A stretch of DNA of 20,152 bases from Bacteroidetes bacterium UBA2664 (GTDB lineage: Bacteria; Bacteroidota; Rhodothermia; Balneolales; Balneolaceae): the NCBI GenBank assembly GCA_002359315.1, contig DEMS01000028.1:217321-237472 (forward strand), in the 5' to 3' direction. The notes under the pieces were generated by a model. That model did not search any database. It was not told the DNA's origin and saw only the letters and a program-made list of their open reading frames with translations. The position numbers and the translations under genes were made by a program. The number at the start of each line of letters is the position of its first letter. Position 1 is the first letter of the stretch. Positions 8,382 to 16,481 of this stretch are shown one piece after another.

Positions 8382-8924
8382 ATGAAGAAGCTTATAGTAC
8401 TACTTTGCCTGGGACTTTTGGTTGCCTGTGAAAAAGATGATGAAGCTATTCGAGCGCAGCAGGAGAGGATGGTAGCTGAGCAACCCATTACAAATCCGTT
8501 CTTTGGTGAGGGGCCCATGGCTGATATTGAAGTCTCTGATGAGGAGTTGAGAGAATTTGTTTTGTTAAATATGGATTTTGGAAGAATTCAGGCAGAAGCG
8601 CGACAAAAGATCATAGATATTTTAAGAGAAGAAGAATTATCAACGGACAGTTATAATTCAATTTCACATGCGTTGAATATGAATTTTACACTTGATGAAT
8701 ATAATTTCAGTGAATCAGATCTTGAGAAATTTGACATTGCCAAAGAGAGGATTTCGGAAGTTGAAGAGGAAGTAGATGAAAAAATTGAATCTGAAATTGA
8801 GCAATCCAACTTCACGATGGATAGGTTTTTAGATCTCAATGTAGCAGCTAATCACAACATTGAGATTATGGAGAGAGCACGTGAGATGGCTTTAAAGTTA
8901 ACTATAGATGATGGGCAAGATTAA
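8382..8924 (+). CDS. DUF4168-like lipoprotein with two related helical repeats
   Basis: Small acidic lipoprotein of unknown function, 180 residues from the ATG at 8382. That start gives a clean lipoprotein signal (KK, hydrophobic run, lipobox LVAC with Cys16); a longer in-frame start at 8313 would overlap dcp and put 23 polar residues before the signal. After a linker, two helical units of similar pattern follow: 'VSDEELREF' at about 51-59 and 'FSESDLEKF' at about 109-117. Each continues as an amphipathic helix rich in I/V/E and then an 'LSTDSYNSISHA' or 'FTMDRFLDLNVA' segment. This two-unit layout matches my memory of DUF4168 proteins. It lies 58 bases after dcp and ends before the convergent nuo operon. 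Function unknown; an envelope location is predicted from the lipobox. Confidence 0.72.
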   Translation: MKKLIVLLCLGLLVACEKDDEAIRAQQERMVAEQPITNPFFGEGPMADIEVSDEELREFVLLNMDFGRIQAEARQKIIDILREEELSTDSYNSISHALNMNFTLDEYNFSESDLEKFDIAKERISEVEEEVDEKIESEIEQSNFTMDRFLDLNVAANHNIEIMERAREMALKLTIDDGQD

Positions 8925-9018
8925 ATTCTTTAGAATCTATCTCATTCATTTGGTTTATGATTTGATCATCAAAAAATAATTTATCTGCATCTGTTATAAG
9001 TATGCGAACTCAAAGAGA

Positions 9019-9036
9019 TGACTGTAAAGGCAGTCA
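9019..9036. other. Small hairpin between convergent genes
   Basis: TGACTG (9019-9024) pairs perfectly with CAGTCA (9031-9036) around a six-base loop. It lies 11 bases before a stronger hairpin, and both sit between the DUF4168-like gene and nuoH. It may support rightward transcript ending or be incidental. Confidence 0.35.
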
Positions 9037-9046
9037 ATCAACGGGA

Positions 9047-9066
9047 GGCCTGACGTAAGTCAGGCC
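9047..9066. terminator. Terminator hairpin between DUF4168-like gene and nuoH
   Basis: A perfect GC-rich 8 bp stem, GGCCTGAC (9047-9054) with GTCAGGCC (9059-9066), closes a GTAA loop. It begins 14 bases beyond the nuoH stop codon (9081-9083, minus strand) and 122 bases beyond the stop of the rightward gene. Rightwards it is followed by CTAATGTTTT, a loose T-tract; leftwards there is no strong T-run. Its position between converging genes suggests it ends transcription from one or both sides. Confidence 0.6.
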
Positions 9067-9080
9067 CTAATGTTTTGCAG

Positions 9081-10085
9081 TTACCCGTTAAAGAAAAAGA
9101 AGAGGATTGCTGCTAATACCAGGAAATTAATGATACTGATTGGTAGTAGTCGTGACCAGCCCAATTTCATTACCTGATTATACTTGAATCTGGGTATTGT
9201 CCACCGAACCCAAATAAATAAGAATACGAAGAAGGCTGTTTTACCGACAAATACGGAGACATCCAGGATTCCTTTCAAAAGGGGTGACAGTTCCGGCAAC
9301 CAGTATCCTGCAAATGGCAGGTGATAACTTCCAAAGAAAAAGGTAACCATCAGCATCGAGTTGATCACTACGTGCATGTACTCAGCCAGAAAGAACATTC
9401 CAAACTTCATAGAGCTGTATTCAGTATGGAATCCACCTACCAATTCCTGCTCTGCTTCAACAAGGTCAAAAGGGGTTCTATTGCTTTCCGCAAAAGCGGC
9501 GATGATGAAGATGATTGCACCCACAGGATTTAGAAATACAAACCACCAATTTTCCTGGGCAACGGCAATATCGACGACACTCAGTGATCCGACAAAGATT
9601 ACCACAGAGGCAACAGCCATGCCAAGTGGCAGTTCATAGCTTACCATCTGCGCAGCGGCTCTTAATCCCCCTAATAGTGAATATTTACTGTTAGAAGCCC
9701 AACCAGCTAAAGTCACACCATAGACACTTAGTGATGCAACAGCTAACAAGTATAGAACTCCGGCATTAATATCCGTTGCATAAAGGCCTTCGCCAAAAGG
9801 GATCACTGCAACGGTCATAAGGGCGGTAACAACAGGGATCATAGGGGCTACCGTATGGATAAATTTACTTCCTTCGGTAGGAGTTACATCTTCTTTCAAA
9901 AGTAATTTTAGTACATCAGCAATAGGCTGTAAAAGTCCAAAGGGCCCTACTCGATTAGGCCCAACTCTATTTTGAATAAATGCTGCAACCCTTCGTTCTG
10001 CATATACGGCAACAGCCGCTGAGTTTAGGAGCATAAACAGTGCTGTACCGAGTATAATAAATGATGTAACAGTAACTTCAGTCAT
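9081..10085 (-). CDS. nuoH: NADH-quinone oxidoreductase subunit H (NuoH)
   Basis: Membrane subunit of complex I that joins the peripheral arm to the proton-pumping arm and helps form the quinone channel. 334 residues with about eight transmembrane helices. The conserved loop after helix 1, with 'ERRVAAFIQNRVGPNRVG' (30-47), and 'GWASNSKYSLLGGLRA' (128-143) are present. So are the acidic quinone-site segment 'SNRTPFDLVEAEQELVGGF' (201-219) and 'RWTIPRFKYNQVMKLGW' (294-310). The essential Glu/Asp residues of the cytoplasmic loops appear intact. It is the last gene of the local nuo operon; nuoI does not follow, and a hairpin terminator lies just past the stop. The 65-base gap from nuoG contains an inverted repeat. 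Confidence 0.97.
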   Translation of the reverse strand: MTEVTVTSFIILGTALFMLLNSAAVAVYAERRVAAFIQNRVGPNRVGPFGLLQPIADVLKLLLKEDVTPTEGSKFIHTVAPMIPVVTALMTVAVIPFGEGLYATDINAGVLYLLAVASLSVYGVTLAGWASNSKYSLLGGLRAAAQMVSYELPLGMAVASVVIFVGSLSVVDIAVAQENWWFVFLNPVGAIIFIIAAFAESNRTPFDLVEAEQELVGGFHTEYSSMKFGMFFLAEYMHVVINSMLMVTFFFGSYHLPFAGYWLPELSPLLKGILDVSVFVGKTAFFVFLFIWVRWTIPRFKYNQVMKLGWSRLLPISIINFLVLAAILFFFFNG

Positions 10086-10126
10086 CCCAGTGGGTTCGTT
10101 TTATCGTTTGGTTCTAATATTGTTTT

Positions 10127-10146
10127 GTGAATATAATCATATTCAC
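10127..10146. repeat. Perfect inverted repeat in the nuoG-nuoH gap
   Basis: GTGAATAT (10127-10134) and ATATTCAC (10139-10146) form a perfect 8 bp A/T-rich stem around AATC. It begins five bases after the nuoG stop codon and ends 41 bases before the nuoH start. In the direction of transcription it is followed by AAAAC, not T, so it does not look like a terminator. It could be an mRNA-stability or processing hairpin, or a regulator site. Confidence 0.5.
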
Positions 10147-10150
10147 CGAT

Positions 10151-11890
10151 TCACTTTACCTTTGGTGATTCCGTTTTAGGGTTTAGTGATAGTTGAATTC
10201 CTGCATGCGCATCCATTGCTTCATAACTGACATTTTCAAAAGGTTTAAATTTGTCAGAGATTTCATTCATCATTGAGCGTCCATCTTCAAATGAGAGATC
10301 CAGGCCAGATGCATTTGCAGCTTCAGTGATAAAATTCCAAAGAGGAATGCAATCGATTTTGTTATCCTCAGTCACCCAATTGTCAAAATTAGTCCCGTAT
10401 CGGTCGAGTCTGCCTTCTGACATTTCAAGATTGAGTCTGCGGTTTGAATATTTTGTCTCTTTAGCCGGTATTGTACGTTGTATTCTACCGTCTACATTCA
10501 CATAAGATGCCGCATGTTCAGCTGCTGTTGTGATTGGAATAACCAAATCTGCAAATTTTGTTGTTTTTGAATGGTTTGTTGCAAATGAAACTAAATATTT
10601 TCCATCCAGATCTGAAGCAGAAAAGATCTCTCTGTCAATGAAATGATCATTAACGAGGACAATGAGTGATGCTTTTTTCACCCGGAACCCAAGATCCTTT
10701 TGATCCAGTTCTTTAAGGCCGAGCAAACGGCACCCGGTGGTGTTCGGCGCTAAATCATCTGTCAGTAAAAAGTCGTCACCTTTCCCGCTTTCAGTGTGTG
10801 AGGTGAATATGACTTCATTAATGCCCATCAGGTTTGCCAATTGTTGTAAAGCGTAATTTTCTTCAACAGATGCGTGTGGTGAGCCGATAAAGAGAATCTC
10901 TTTTTTATCTCTTGCTGCAATCTGTTCGTTGAACGTTGCAATACTGTTATTCCAAGAGGAGAGAATTTGTTCTCCATCGAGTTTTTGCAGTGGCCGGGAG
11001 ATCCGGTTTTCATTAAATATTTTATAGGCTTCACGACCTTCATCCGGCATCCAATGATCATTTACTTCGCCATTATATCGCGGAGTGATACGCAGTACGA
11101 GGTTATCTCTTGTCCAGAGATCAATATTACAACCTTTCCCGTTTGTAATGTCGATACTGGGGGTTTGATTCATTTCCCAAACCCGTGCCCTGAACCTGAA
11201 ATCTGCAGATGTAAGGGCTCCAACCGGACAAATATCAACCGTGTTTAATGAATAGGGATCCGTAAATTCCCGGCCCGGAGCGGTTGTGGGATAGTTTTTA
11301 TCGCCCCTTGAGGTGATTGTCAGTTGATTTGTCTTGCTGATCTCCTCTGTAAAACGGGTACAACGTGTGCAGTTGATACAGCGTTCTGCATCCAATACAA
11401 CTCTTGGGCCGAGAACGACTCTTTTCGGTTTGTGCACTTTTTTGACTTCAAACCGGCTGCCTTCGGGTCCGTACTTGTATGTTTGAATTTGAAGAGGGCA
11501 TTCTCCGGCCTGGTCACAAATTGGGCAGTCGAGCGGATGGTTAATTAAAATCAGTTCCAGATTATCCTTTTGTGCCCGTCGTACAAGTGCGTCTGTTTCC
11601 TGAGTATGAACAATCATATCATCAGCTACATCGATATTGCAAGATGTCTGCAGTTTAGGGAACCATCGGATAACTTTTTCGCCATTGTCATCCAGTTCAT
11701 ATTCACCTGATTCGCGATCTTTCACAAACTGTCCGACTTTCACCATGCACTGTCTGCAGTTTGCAGGTGCGGTCATGGATGGGTGATAGCAGAAGAAAGG
11801 AACTTCTTTTCCAAGATCCTGGATAAACTGAAGAAGTTTGTGCTTTCCTTCAAATTCGTATGTTTGACCGTCAATAATTACCTGAGGCAT
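10151..11890 (-). CDS. nuoG: NADH-quinone oxidoreductase subunit G (NuoG), short form
   Basis: Iron-sulfur subunit carrying electrons from NuoE/F towards NuoB. The N-terminal [2Fe-2S] (N1b) ligands are C34, C45, C48 and C84, with a long insert between the last two. N5 is H118, C122, C125 and C131 ('NHPLDCPICDQAGECP'). N4 is C171, C174, C177 and C221. The N7 CxxCxxxC motif of E. coli and Thermus is absent; only C254 ('KGCNID') remains. A molybdopterin-oxidoreductase-like domain follows but the protein stops at 579 residues, much shorter than the roughly 780-900 of Thermus or E. coli. It looks like a natural short form: the C-terminus is polar and only 65 bases separate it from nuoH, leaving no room for a lost domain. 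32 bases separate it from nuoF. Confidence 0.95.
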   Translation of the reverse strand: MPQVIIDGQTYEFEGKHKLLQFIQDLGKEVPFFCYHPSMTAPANCRQCMVKVGQFVKDRESGEYELDDNGEKVIRWFPKLQTSCNIDVADDMIVHTQETDALVRRAQKDNLELILINHPLDCPICDQAGECPLQIQTYKYGPEGSRFEVKKVHKPKRVVLGPRVVLDAERCINCTRCTRFTEEISKTNQLTITSRGDKNYPTTAPGREFTDPYSLNTVDICPVGALTSADFRFRARVWEMNQTPSIDITNGKGCNIDLWTRDNLVLRITPRYNGEVNDHWMPDEGREAYKIFNENRISRPLQKLDGEQILSSWNNSIATFNEQIAARDKKEILFIGSPHASVEENYALQQLANLMGINEVIFTSHTESGKGDDFLLTDDLAPNTTGCRLLGLKELDQKDLGFRVKKASLIVLVNDHFIDREIFSASDLDGKYLVSFATNHSKTTKFADLVIPITTAAEHAASYVNVDGRIQRTIPAKETKYSNRRLNLEMSEGRLDRYGTNFDNWVTEDNKIDCIPLWNFITEAANASGLDLSFEDGRSMMNEISDKFKPFENVSYEAMDAHAGIQLSLNPKTESPKVK

Positions 11891-11922
11891 CTTATACTGA
11901 TTGTTGATTATTGATTAATTCA

Positions 11923-13218
11923 TCATGCCAATGCATGAACCGATTTTTTACATCTGGCTTCAAATTCGTCGCGGAAGCGATTGATTGTAAAACGTACCGG
12001 CCATGCAGCTGCATCGGCAAGCGCACAAATAGTACGTCCTTCCATCTGAGTTGTCACGTCAAGAAGGAGATCCAAATCTCTTATTTCGCCTTCACCATTT
12101 TTTATTTTGAGAAGTACTTTTTCAAGCCAGCCGGTTCCTTCACGACAAGGAGTACACTGCCCGCAAGATTCGTGATGATAGAAGTGAGCAATTCTCCAGA
12201 GCATATCTACCATATCTGTATCCTCATCCATAACAACCATTCCGGCGGTACCCAGCATTGAGCCAACTGTTCGAAGCGAGTCGGCGTCCATCGTAATTCC
12301 ATCCAATTGGTCGGCTCTCAAAACGGGAGTAGAGGATCCGCCCGGAATTACTGCTTTTAGTTTTTTGCCATTACGGATTCCGCCAGCCACATCGTTAATT
12401 AAGTCTAAAACCGGCACCCCTGATGGAAGTTCATAAACACCCGGTTTATTTACATGGCCAGAAATGCCATAAAGTATTGGCCCCGGATGTGTGGGGGCTC
12501 CGATATTCTTAAACCATTGAGCTCCCCGATTGATGACAGACGTTACATGAGCAAGTGTTTCAATGTTATTGATCGTTGTTGGACGGCCCCATAAACCTTT
12601 TTGAGCAGGGAATGGGGGTTTCACTCTTGGATAGCCGCGTTTTCCTTCCAGTGATTCAAGCATGGATGTCTCCTCTCCACAGATGTAAGCACCTGCTCCT
12701 GAATGCACGTAGAAATCTACGCTAAATGAACTTCCGAATATTTTCTTACCGATATATCCTTTTGCATAAGCATCTTCGATCGCTTTTTCCATCATTTTGA
12801 TGTATGTGAGATACTCGCCTCGAATATATACATAGATCGTGGTGATCTCCATTGCGTAAGCAGCAATCAGTGCTCCTTCGATAAAAACATGGGGATTGTA
12901 TTCAAAAATTTTACGGTCTTTAAAAGTCCCCGGTTCAGATTCATCACCATTACAGGCAAGGTATCGTGCACCACCGTCAGCAGGGGGCATGAATGACCAT
13001 TTCAAGCCTGCATTAAAGCCGGCTCCACCTCTTCCACGGATGTTGGCCTCTTTTACTTCATTGATAACACTTTTTGGGTCCGCCCATTTTTTCTTGTCGG
13101 TAAGAATGCTTTTTAATGCTTGGTAGCCTCCATTTTTTTCGTATACATCGATCTTATGGAGATCTTTGATATCCGGAATCAAAACAGGCTCGTAATTTTT
13201 CCAATCTACAGTACTCAT
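11923..13218 (-). CDS. nuoF: NADH-quinone oxidoreductase subunit F (NuoF)
   Basis: NADH-binding flavoprotein of complex I; oxidises NADH and passes electrons via FMN to cluster N3. The FMN/NADH motifs are complete: GRGGAGFNAGLKW (62-74), 'CNGDESEPGTFKDR' (89-102), and 'GAGAYICGEETSML' (174-187) followed by 'ESLEGKRGYPRVKPPFPA'. The N3 [4Fe-4S] ligands are C352, C355 and C358 in 'SCGQCTPCREGTGW' plus C398. 431 residues is the standard length. An AGGTCATC stretch just upstream of the ATG may help ribosome binding. The gene is separated from nuoE by six bases. Confidence 0.98.
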   Translation of the reverse strand: MSTVDWKNYEPVLIPDIKDLHKIDVYEKNGGYQALKSILTDKKKWADPKSVINEVKEANIRGRGGAGFNAGLKWSFMPPADGGARYLACNGDESEPGTFKDRKIFEYNPHVFIEGALIAAYAMEITTIYVYIRGEYLTYIKMMEKAIEDAYAKGYIGKKIFGSSFSVDFYVHSGAGAYICGEETSMLESLEGKRGYPRVKPPFPAQKGLWGRPTTINNIETLAHVTSVINRGAQWFKNIGAPTHPGPILYGISGHVNKPGVYELPSGVPVLDLINDVAGGIRNGKKLKAVIPGGSSTPVLRADQLDGITMDADSLRTVGSMLGTAGMVVMDEDTDMVDMLWRIAHFYHHESCGQCTPCREGTGWLEKVLLKIKNGEGEIRDLDLLLDVTTQMEGRTICALADAAAWPVRFTINRFRDEFEARCKKSVHALA

Positions 13219-13224
13219 GATGAC

Positions 13225-13755
13225 CTAATTATTCTTTCGAAGAGGCATTTCCATTTTTTCATAACCTGGTTCTTCACCTTTTTTGAGGGAATCTACAAGT
13301 TTGTCAATTTTCTCATGCGTCAGATTATTAACATATTTGTCGTTGGTAATTTGAAGCATTGGGGCATATCCACAAGCACCAAGGCATTCTACCTGATTCA
13401 ACGTGAACAATCCATCATCGGAAGTTTCACCGGCTTTAATCTCCAGTTTTTCTTCGAGATAATGAAGCATATCATAACCGCCGCAAAGTTGGCAGCTTAA
13501 GCAGGTACAAACATCCAAAACATACTTTCCTTTTTTCTCTTTGTAATACTGAGTGTAAAAAGAAGCTACGCCATGAACATGAGCTTCCGGAAGTTCAAGG
13601 GTTGCAGCGACTAATTTCTGAACATCCGGATCTACATGGCCAAATCTTTTTTGGGCAATCCACAAAACCGGCAGTGTGGCCGGCTTCACTTCAGGATAAC
13701 GTGATTTGATCTTTTCGATCTCTTTTAAGTCTTCTGTTGTAAATTCGTAGGTCAT
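13225..13755 (-). CDS. nuoE: NADH-quinone oxidoreductase subunit E (NuoE)
   Basis: Carries the [2Fe-2S] cluster N1a next to the flavin of NuoF. Ligands are C83 and C88 ('CTCLSC') and C124 and C128 ('CLGACGYAPM'); two extra cysteines (C85, C91) lie beside the first pair. The thioredoxin-like fold signature 'HVHGVASFYTQYY' (59-71) is present. I chose the ATG at 13755 (176 residues). A longer in-frame ATG at 13800 would overlap nuoD by 41 bases and add 15 residues not typical of the family, whereas 13755 leaves a four-base gap after the nuoD stop. Confidence 0.96.
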   Translation of the reverse strand: MTYEFTTEDLKEIEKIKSRYPEVKPATLPVLWIAQKRFGHVDPDVQKLVAATLELPEAHVHGVASFYTQYYKEKKGKYVLDVCTCLSCQLCGGYDMLHYLEEKLEIKAGETSDDGLFTLNQVECLGACGYAPMLQITNDKYVNNLTHEKIDKLVDSLKKGEEPGYEKMEMPLRKNN

Positions 13756-13759
13756 AGTC

Positions 13760-15052
13760 TTATTTATCTGCTTCTCCGAGTACGGGATCAGTACCTCCAA
13801 TAATTACTACTGTATCCGCAACCATTTCACCGTCCAGTATATTTTCAAGAACCTGTAAGTTTGAAAATGACGGTGCTTTTATTTTCAACCTCCATGGGTG
13901 TCCTGTTCCATCACTTTGGATATAGTATCCGAGTTCACCTTTTGGTGATTCAACGGAATGGTAACATTCAGCGCCTTCGGGCGGACAAATACCGGTATCG
14001 GTCATCATGAAGTCATGAATCATCCCTTCCATTGAGTAATATACTTCATCTTTGGATGGATATGCTTGTTTCGCATTATCTGTCCGAATGGGTCCGTACG
14101 GTAATTTATTAAGGCACTGTTTGATGATGCGAATACTTTCATGCATCTCTTCCATACGGACGTAATATCTGGCCAGGTTATCTCCTTCCAGGCGTGTTGG
14201 CACTTCAAATTCTACTTCATTGTAACGGAGATAAGGAGATACTTTTCTGATGTCCAGGCCGAAACCGGATCCTCTTAGTAGGGGACCGGTAGCTCCGGAA
14301 GCGAGGGCATCCTCAGTTCTGAGAACACCAACCGCTTCATTCCTTTCAAAAAATATTCGGTTTCTATCCAGAAGTTTATGATAATCTTTAAGTTCTTTTG
14401 GGAATGTATCGACAAATTCCTTGATAGAACCCATTGCTTCATCGGTGAGGTCATTTGCGACTCCTCCGATTCTTGCGTGAGAGACGGTAAATCGATGCCC
14501 TGCAATGCGATCCATTACATCGTATATTTTTTCTCTTTCTTTAAATGTCCAGATAAAGAAAGAGATGGCCCCTGCGTCCATTACCATGGTTCCCAACCAT
14601 AAAAGGTGAGAAGAGATTCGTGCAAGTTCACAACCGATCATACGGATATATTGAGCACGTTCCGGAACTTCAACACTTGCAATTTTTTCGACAGCGGTAC
14701 ATAAAGCTACGTTATTACTGTAAGGAGATAGATAGTCCATACGATCCGTGTATGGCATGAACTCCTGATAGGTTTTGTTCTCTGCAATTTTTTCAACGCC
14801 TCTGTGAAGGTATCCGATATCCAGCTTACACTTTTCTATCGTTTCACCATCCAGCTGAAGTACTAGCCGTAATACACCGTGTGTTGCCGGATGCTGCGGT
14901 CCCATGTTCAGAACCATTTTTGTAGTTAACGGATCTCCGTCATCCAGCTCTTCCAGAGTCGTATGTTTGTCTTCAAGACTTTGATAGAGGCTCTTTTGGT
15001 GCTCTTTGAAAAACGTTGAGTGTACTTTGTTTTGAATGTCTGTTAATTTCAT
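13760..15052 (-). CDS. nuoD: NADH-quinone oxidoreductase subunit D (NuoD)
   Basis: 49 kDa subunit of complex I, which builds the quinone-binding cavity together with NuoB. 430 residues. The N-terminal signature 'NMGPQHPATHGVLRL' (49-63) and 'DIGYLHRGVEKIAE' (78-91) are clear, as is 'YTDRMDYLSPYSNN' (around 101-114). The C-terminus ends 'GGTDPVLGEADK', a mild variant of the usual DPV-GEVDR ending. The protein is a stand-alone NuoD, not a NuoCD fusion, because nuoC is a separate gene nine bases upstream. A charged N-terminal extension of about 45 residues precedes the conserved core; an internal ATG at codon 46 exists, but the longer start fits the operon spacing. Confidence 0.97.
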   Translation of the reverse strand: MKLTDIQNKVHSTFFKEHQKSLYQSLEDKHTTLEELDDGDPLTTKMVLNMGPQHPATHGVLRLVLQLDGETIEKCKLDIGYLHRGVEKIAENKTYQEFMPYTDRMDYLSPYSNNVALCTAVEKIASVEVPERAQYIRMIGCELARISSHLLWLGTMVMDAGAISFFIWTFKEREKIYDVMDRIAGHRFTVSHARIGGVANDLTDEAMGSIKEFVDTFPKELKDYHKLLDRNRIFFERNEAVGVLRTEDALASGATGPLLRGSGFGLDIRKVSPYLRYNEVEFEVPTRLEGDNLARYYVRMEEMHESIRIIKQCLNKLPYGPIRTDNAKQAYPSKDEVYYSMEGMIHDFMMTDTGICPPEGAECYHSVESPKGELGYYIQSDGTGHPWRLKIKAPSFSNLQVLENILDGEMVADTVVIIGGTDPVLGEADK

Positions 15053-15061
15053 AATAGACTC

Positions 15062-15574
15062 TTAATCACTATCCGGGGTTGTACTTGGCAATTCAATGGA
15101 TCCCGGAATACCCAATAGTGGAAACTCCTTTCTAAGCGGATAATATTGAAAATCTTCGGGCATGAATATTCTTCTGAGATCGGGGTGATTTCTGAATTTT
15201 ACACCAAACATATCATAAACTTCCCGTTCCGGCCAACCGGCTGACGGCCAAACAGAGGTTACACTTTCAACCTCAGGATTTTCCTCTTCACATCTCACTT
15301 TTATAAAGACCCTTGATTGATCTCTAAGGGAGAGAAGATTATAAACAACTTCAAATCGTTCATCGCTTGTGTAGCGATCTATTCCAAATACATCACTGAG
15401 ATAAACATAATGAAGTTCATTTTTCAGATGTTTACTGATATCAATAATTGCATCGGCTTCAACCCGAATGAATGTGTCACCGGATGATTGATATACGTCG
15501 ATGACCTTATCTCCAAATGTTTGAGTAAGGCTATCAACAGTTTTTTGTAAGGCTTCGGTTAGTTTTAAGCTCAT
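15062..15574 (-). CDS. nuoC: NADH-quinone oxidoreductase subunit C (NuoC)
   Basis: 30 kDa subunit of the complex I peripheral arm; binds NuoD and has no cofactor. 170 residues. The family signature 'EREVYDMFGVKFRNHPDLRR' (117-136) and the following 'YYPLRKEFPLLG' (144-155) are intact. The C-terminus is short and polar, without the long tail of some alphaproteobacterial and mitochondrial forms. It is nine bases upstream of nuoD and five bases downstream of nuoB, consistent with a coupled operon. Confidence 0.96.
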   Translation of the reverse strand: MSLKLTEALQKTVDSLTQTFGDKVIDVYQSSGDTFIRVEADAIIDISKHLKNELHYVYLSDVFGIDRYTSDERFEVVYNLLSLRDQSRVFIKVRCEEENPEVESVTSVWPSAGWPEREVYDMFGVKFRNHPDLRRIFMPEDFQYYPLRKEFPLLGIPGSIELPSTTPDSD

Positions 15575-15579
15575 AAATA

Positions 15580-16062
15580 CTATGTGTCGAGCAGTACAGA
15601 GTGCTCAGTTTTAATCTTGTCCTGAATCTTCATAAGTGCGTGTATCACAGCATCGGGCCTGGGCGGGCATCCGGAGATATAGGCATCAACCGGAATAAAG
15701 TTGTCGACTCCTTGAACGACTCCGTAACAGCGATGCATTCCGCCGGTTGAGGCACAAGCTCCCATGGCGATGCACCATTTAGGATCCGGCATTTGGTCCC
15801 AAATTCGGCGAATAGCGTGAGACATTTTATATGTGCACCATCCGGCAACAATCATTACATCGGCTTGTCGGGGCGAGAATCTCATTACTTCAGATCCAAA
15901 TCTGGCTGCATCATACCGAGGGCCGGCAAATGCCATCATTTCAATTGCGCAGCAAGCCAGTCCCATTGGCATTGGCCACGCGGCATTGGAGCGAGCCCAA
16001 TTTACCAGTGTATCCATTTTTGTTGTTAAAAAACCTTGTCCTAATGCACTTTCTATGCCCAT
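15580..16062 (-). CDS. nuoB: NADH-quinone oxidoreductase subunit B (NuoB)
   Basis: Holds cluster N2, the last iron-sulfur centre before quinone. Ligands are the tandem pair C37/C38 ('GLACCAIEMM'), C103 ('MGACASTGG') and C132 ('SGCPPRP'). 160 residues is normal. The segment after the second strand reads 'IVAGWCTYKMSHAIRR' (71-86) where most bacterial NuoB have 'VAGT.T.KMAP'; the extra C76 and C97 and the bulky Trp lie near the quinone/N2 region. I recall similar sequences in some Bacteroidota/Chlorobi-type complexes, which would make this a lineage trait. The gap to nuoA is two bases. Confidence 0.97.
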   Translation of the reverse strand: MGIESALGQGFLTTKMDTLVNWARSNAAWPMPMGLACCAIEMMAFAGPRYDAARFGSEVMRFSPRQADVMIVAGWCTYKMSHAIRRIWDQMPDPKWCIAMGACASTGGMHRCYGVVQGVDNFIPVDAYISGCPPRPDAVIHALMKIQDKIKTEHSVLLDT

Positions 16063-16064
16063 AG

Positions 16065-16454
16065 TTACTCTGTTATCGCTTCATATTTAACTTTTTTCAT
16101 GTCCCAGTCGAGGGTCCCTTTTTTCAGGGTATAAACCAATCCGATGAACAATATCAAAATAAATACCACCATTGCCATAAACGTTCCGGTACCATGTTCC
16201 ATAAACCGAACAGCCCAAGGATATAAAAATACCACTTCAAGGTCGAAGACAATAAATTCCATGGCTACCAGATAAAAAGCAATAGAATATCGATCCTTTG
16301 CTGCGCCAACAGGGTCCATCCCACTTTCATAGGGTGATAATTTAACTTTATTGGGTCTATATGGCCCTAAAACCCTCGAGAGGGTCATTAATACGAAAGC
16401 AAGAAATATTGCGACGCCCAATAAGACGAAAATGGGATAGTATAATTCAATCAT
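16065..16454 (-). CDS. nuoA: NADH-quinone oxidoreductase subunit A (NuoA)
   Basis: Small membrane subunit next to NuoH, 129 residues. Three hydrophobic helices are evident at about 5-28, 56-82 and 88-111, with the signature 'FIVFDLEVVFLYPWA' at about 67-81 containing the conserved acidic pair. The loop between helices 1 and 2 has 'YESGMDPVGAA' (about 43-53), the quinone-cavity loop, where most NuoA have a Cys (YECG) and here Ser is found. It is the first gene of the operon, with a promoter candidate about 28-56 bases upstream of its ATG. Confidence 0.96.
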   Translation of the reverse strand: MIELYYPIFVLLGVAIFLAFVLMTLSRVLGPYRPNKVKLSPYESGMDPVGAAKDRYSIAFYLVAMEFIVFDLEVVFLYPWAVRFMEHGTGTFMAMVVFILILFIGLVYTLKKGTLDWDMKKVKYEAITE

Positions 16455-16481
16455 AAATTTGAGTCGTTTTAAATACTCTTT

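Noticed and set aside
10151..11890. NuoG truncated by a frameshift or nonsense mutation
   Set aside because: Only 65 bases separate its stop from nuoH, so no remnant of a longer C-terminus exists; the frame is clean with a polar tail. It is better read as a natural short form.
13756..13800. Longer NuoE start overlapping nuoD
   Set aside because: The extra 15 residues are the out-of-frame translation of the conserved nuoD C-terminus; the ATG at 13755 fits operon spacing and family length.
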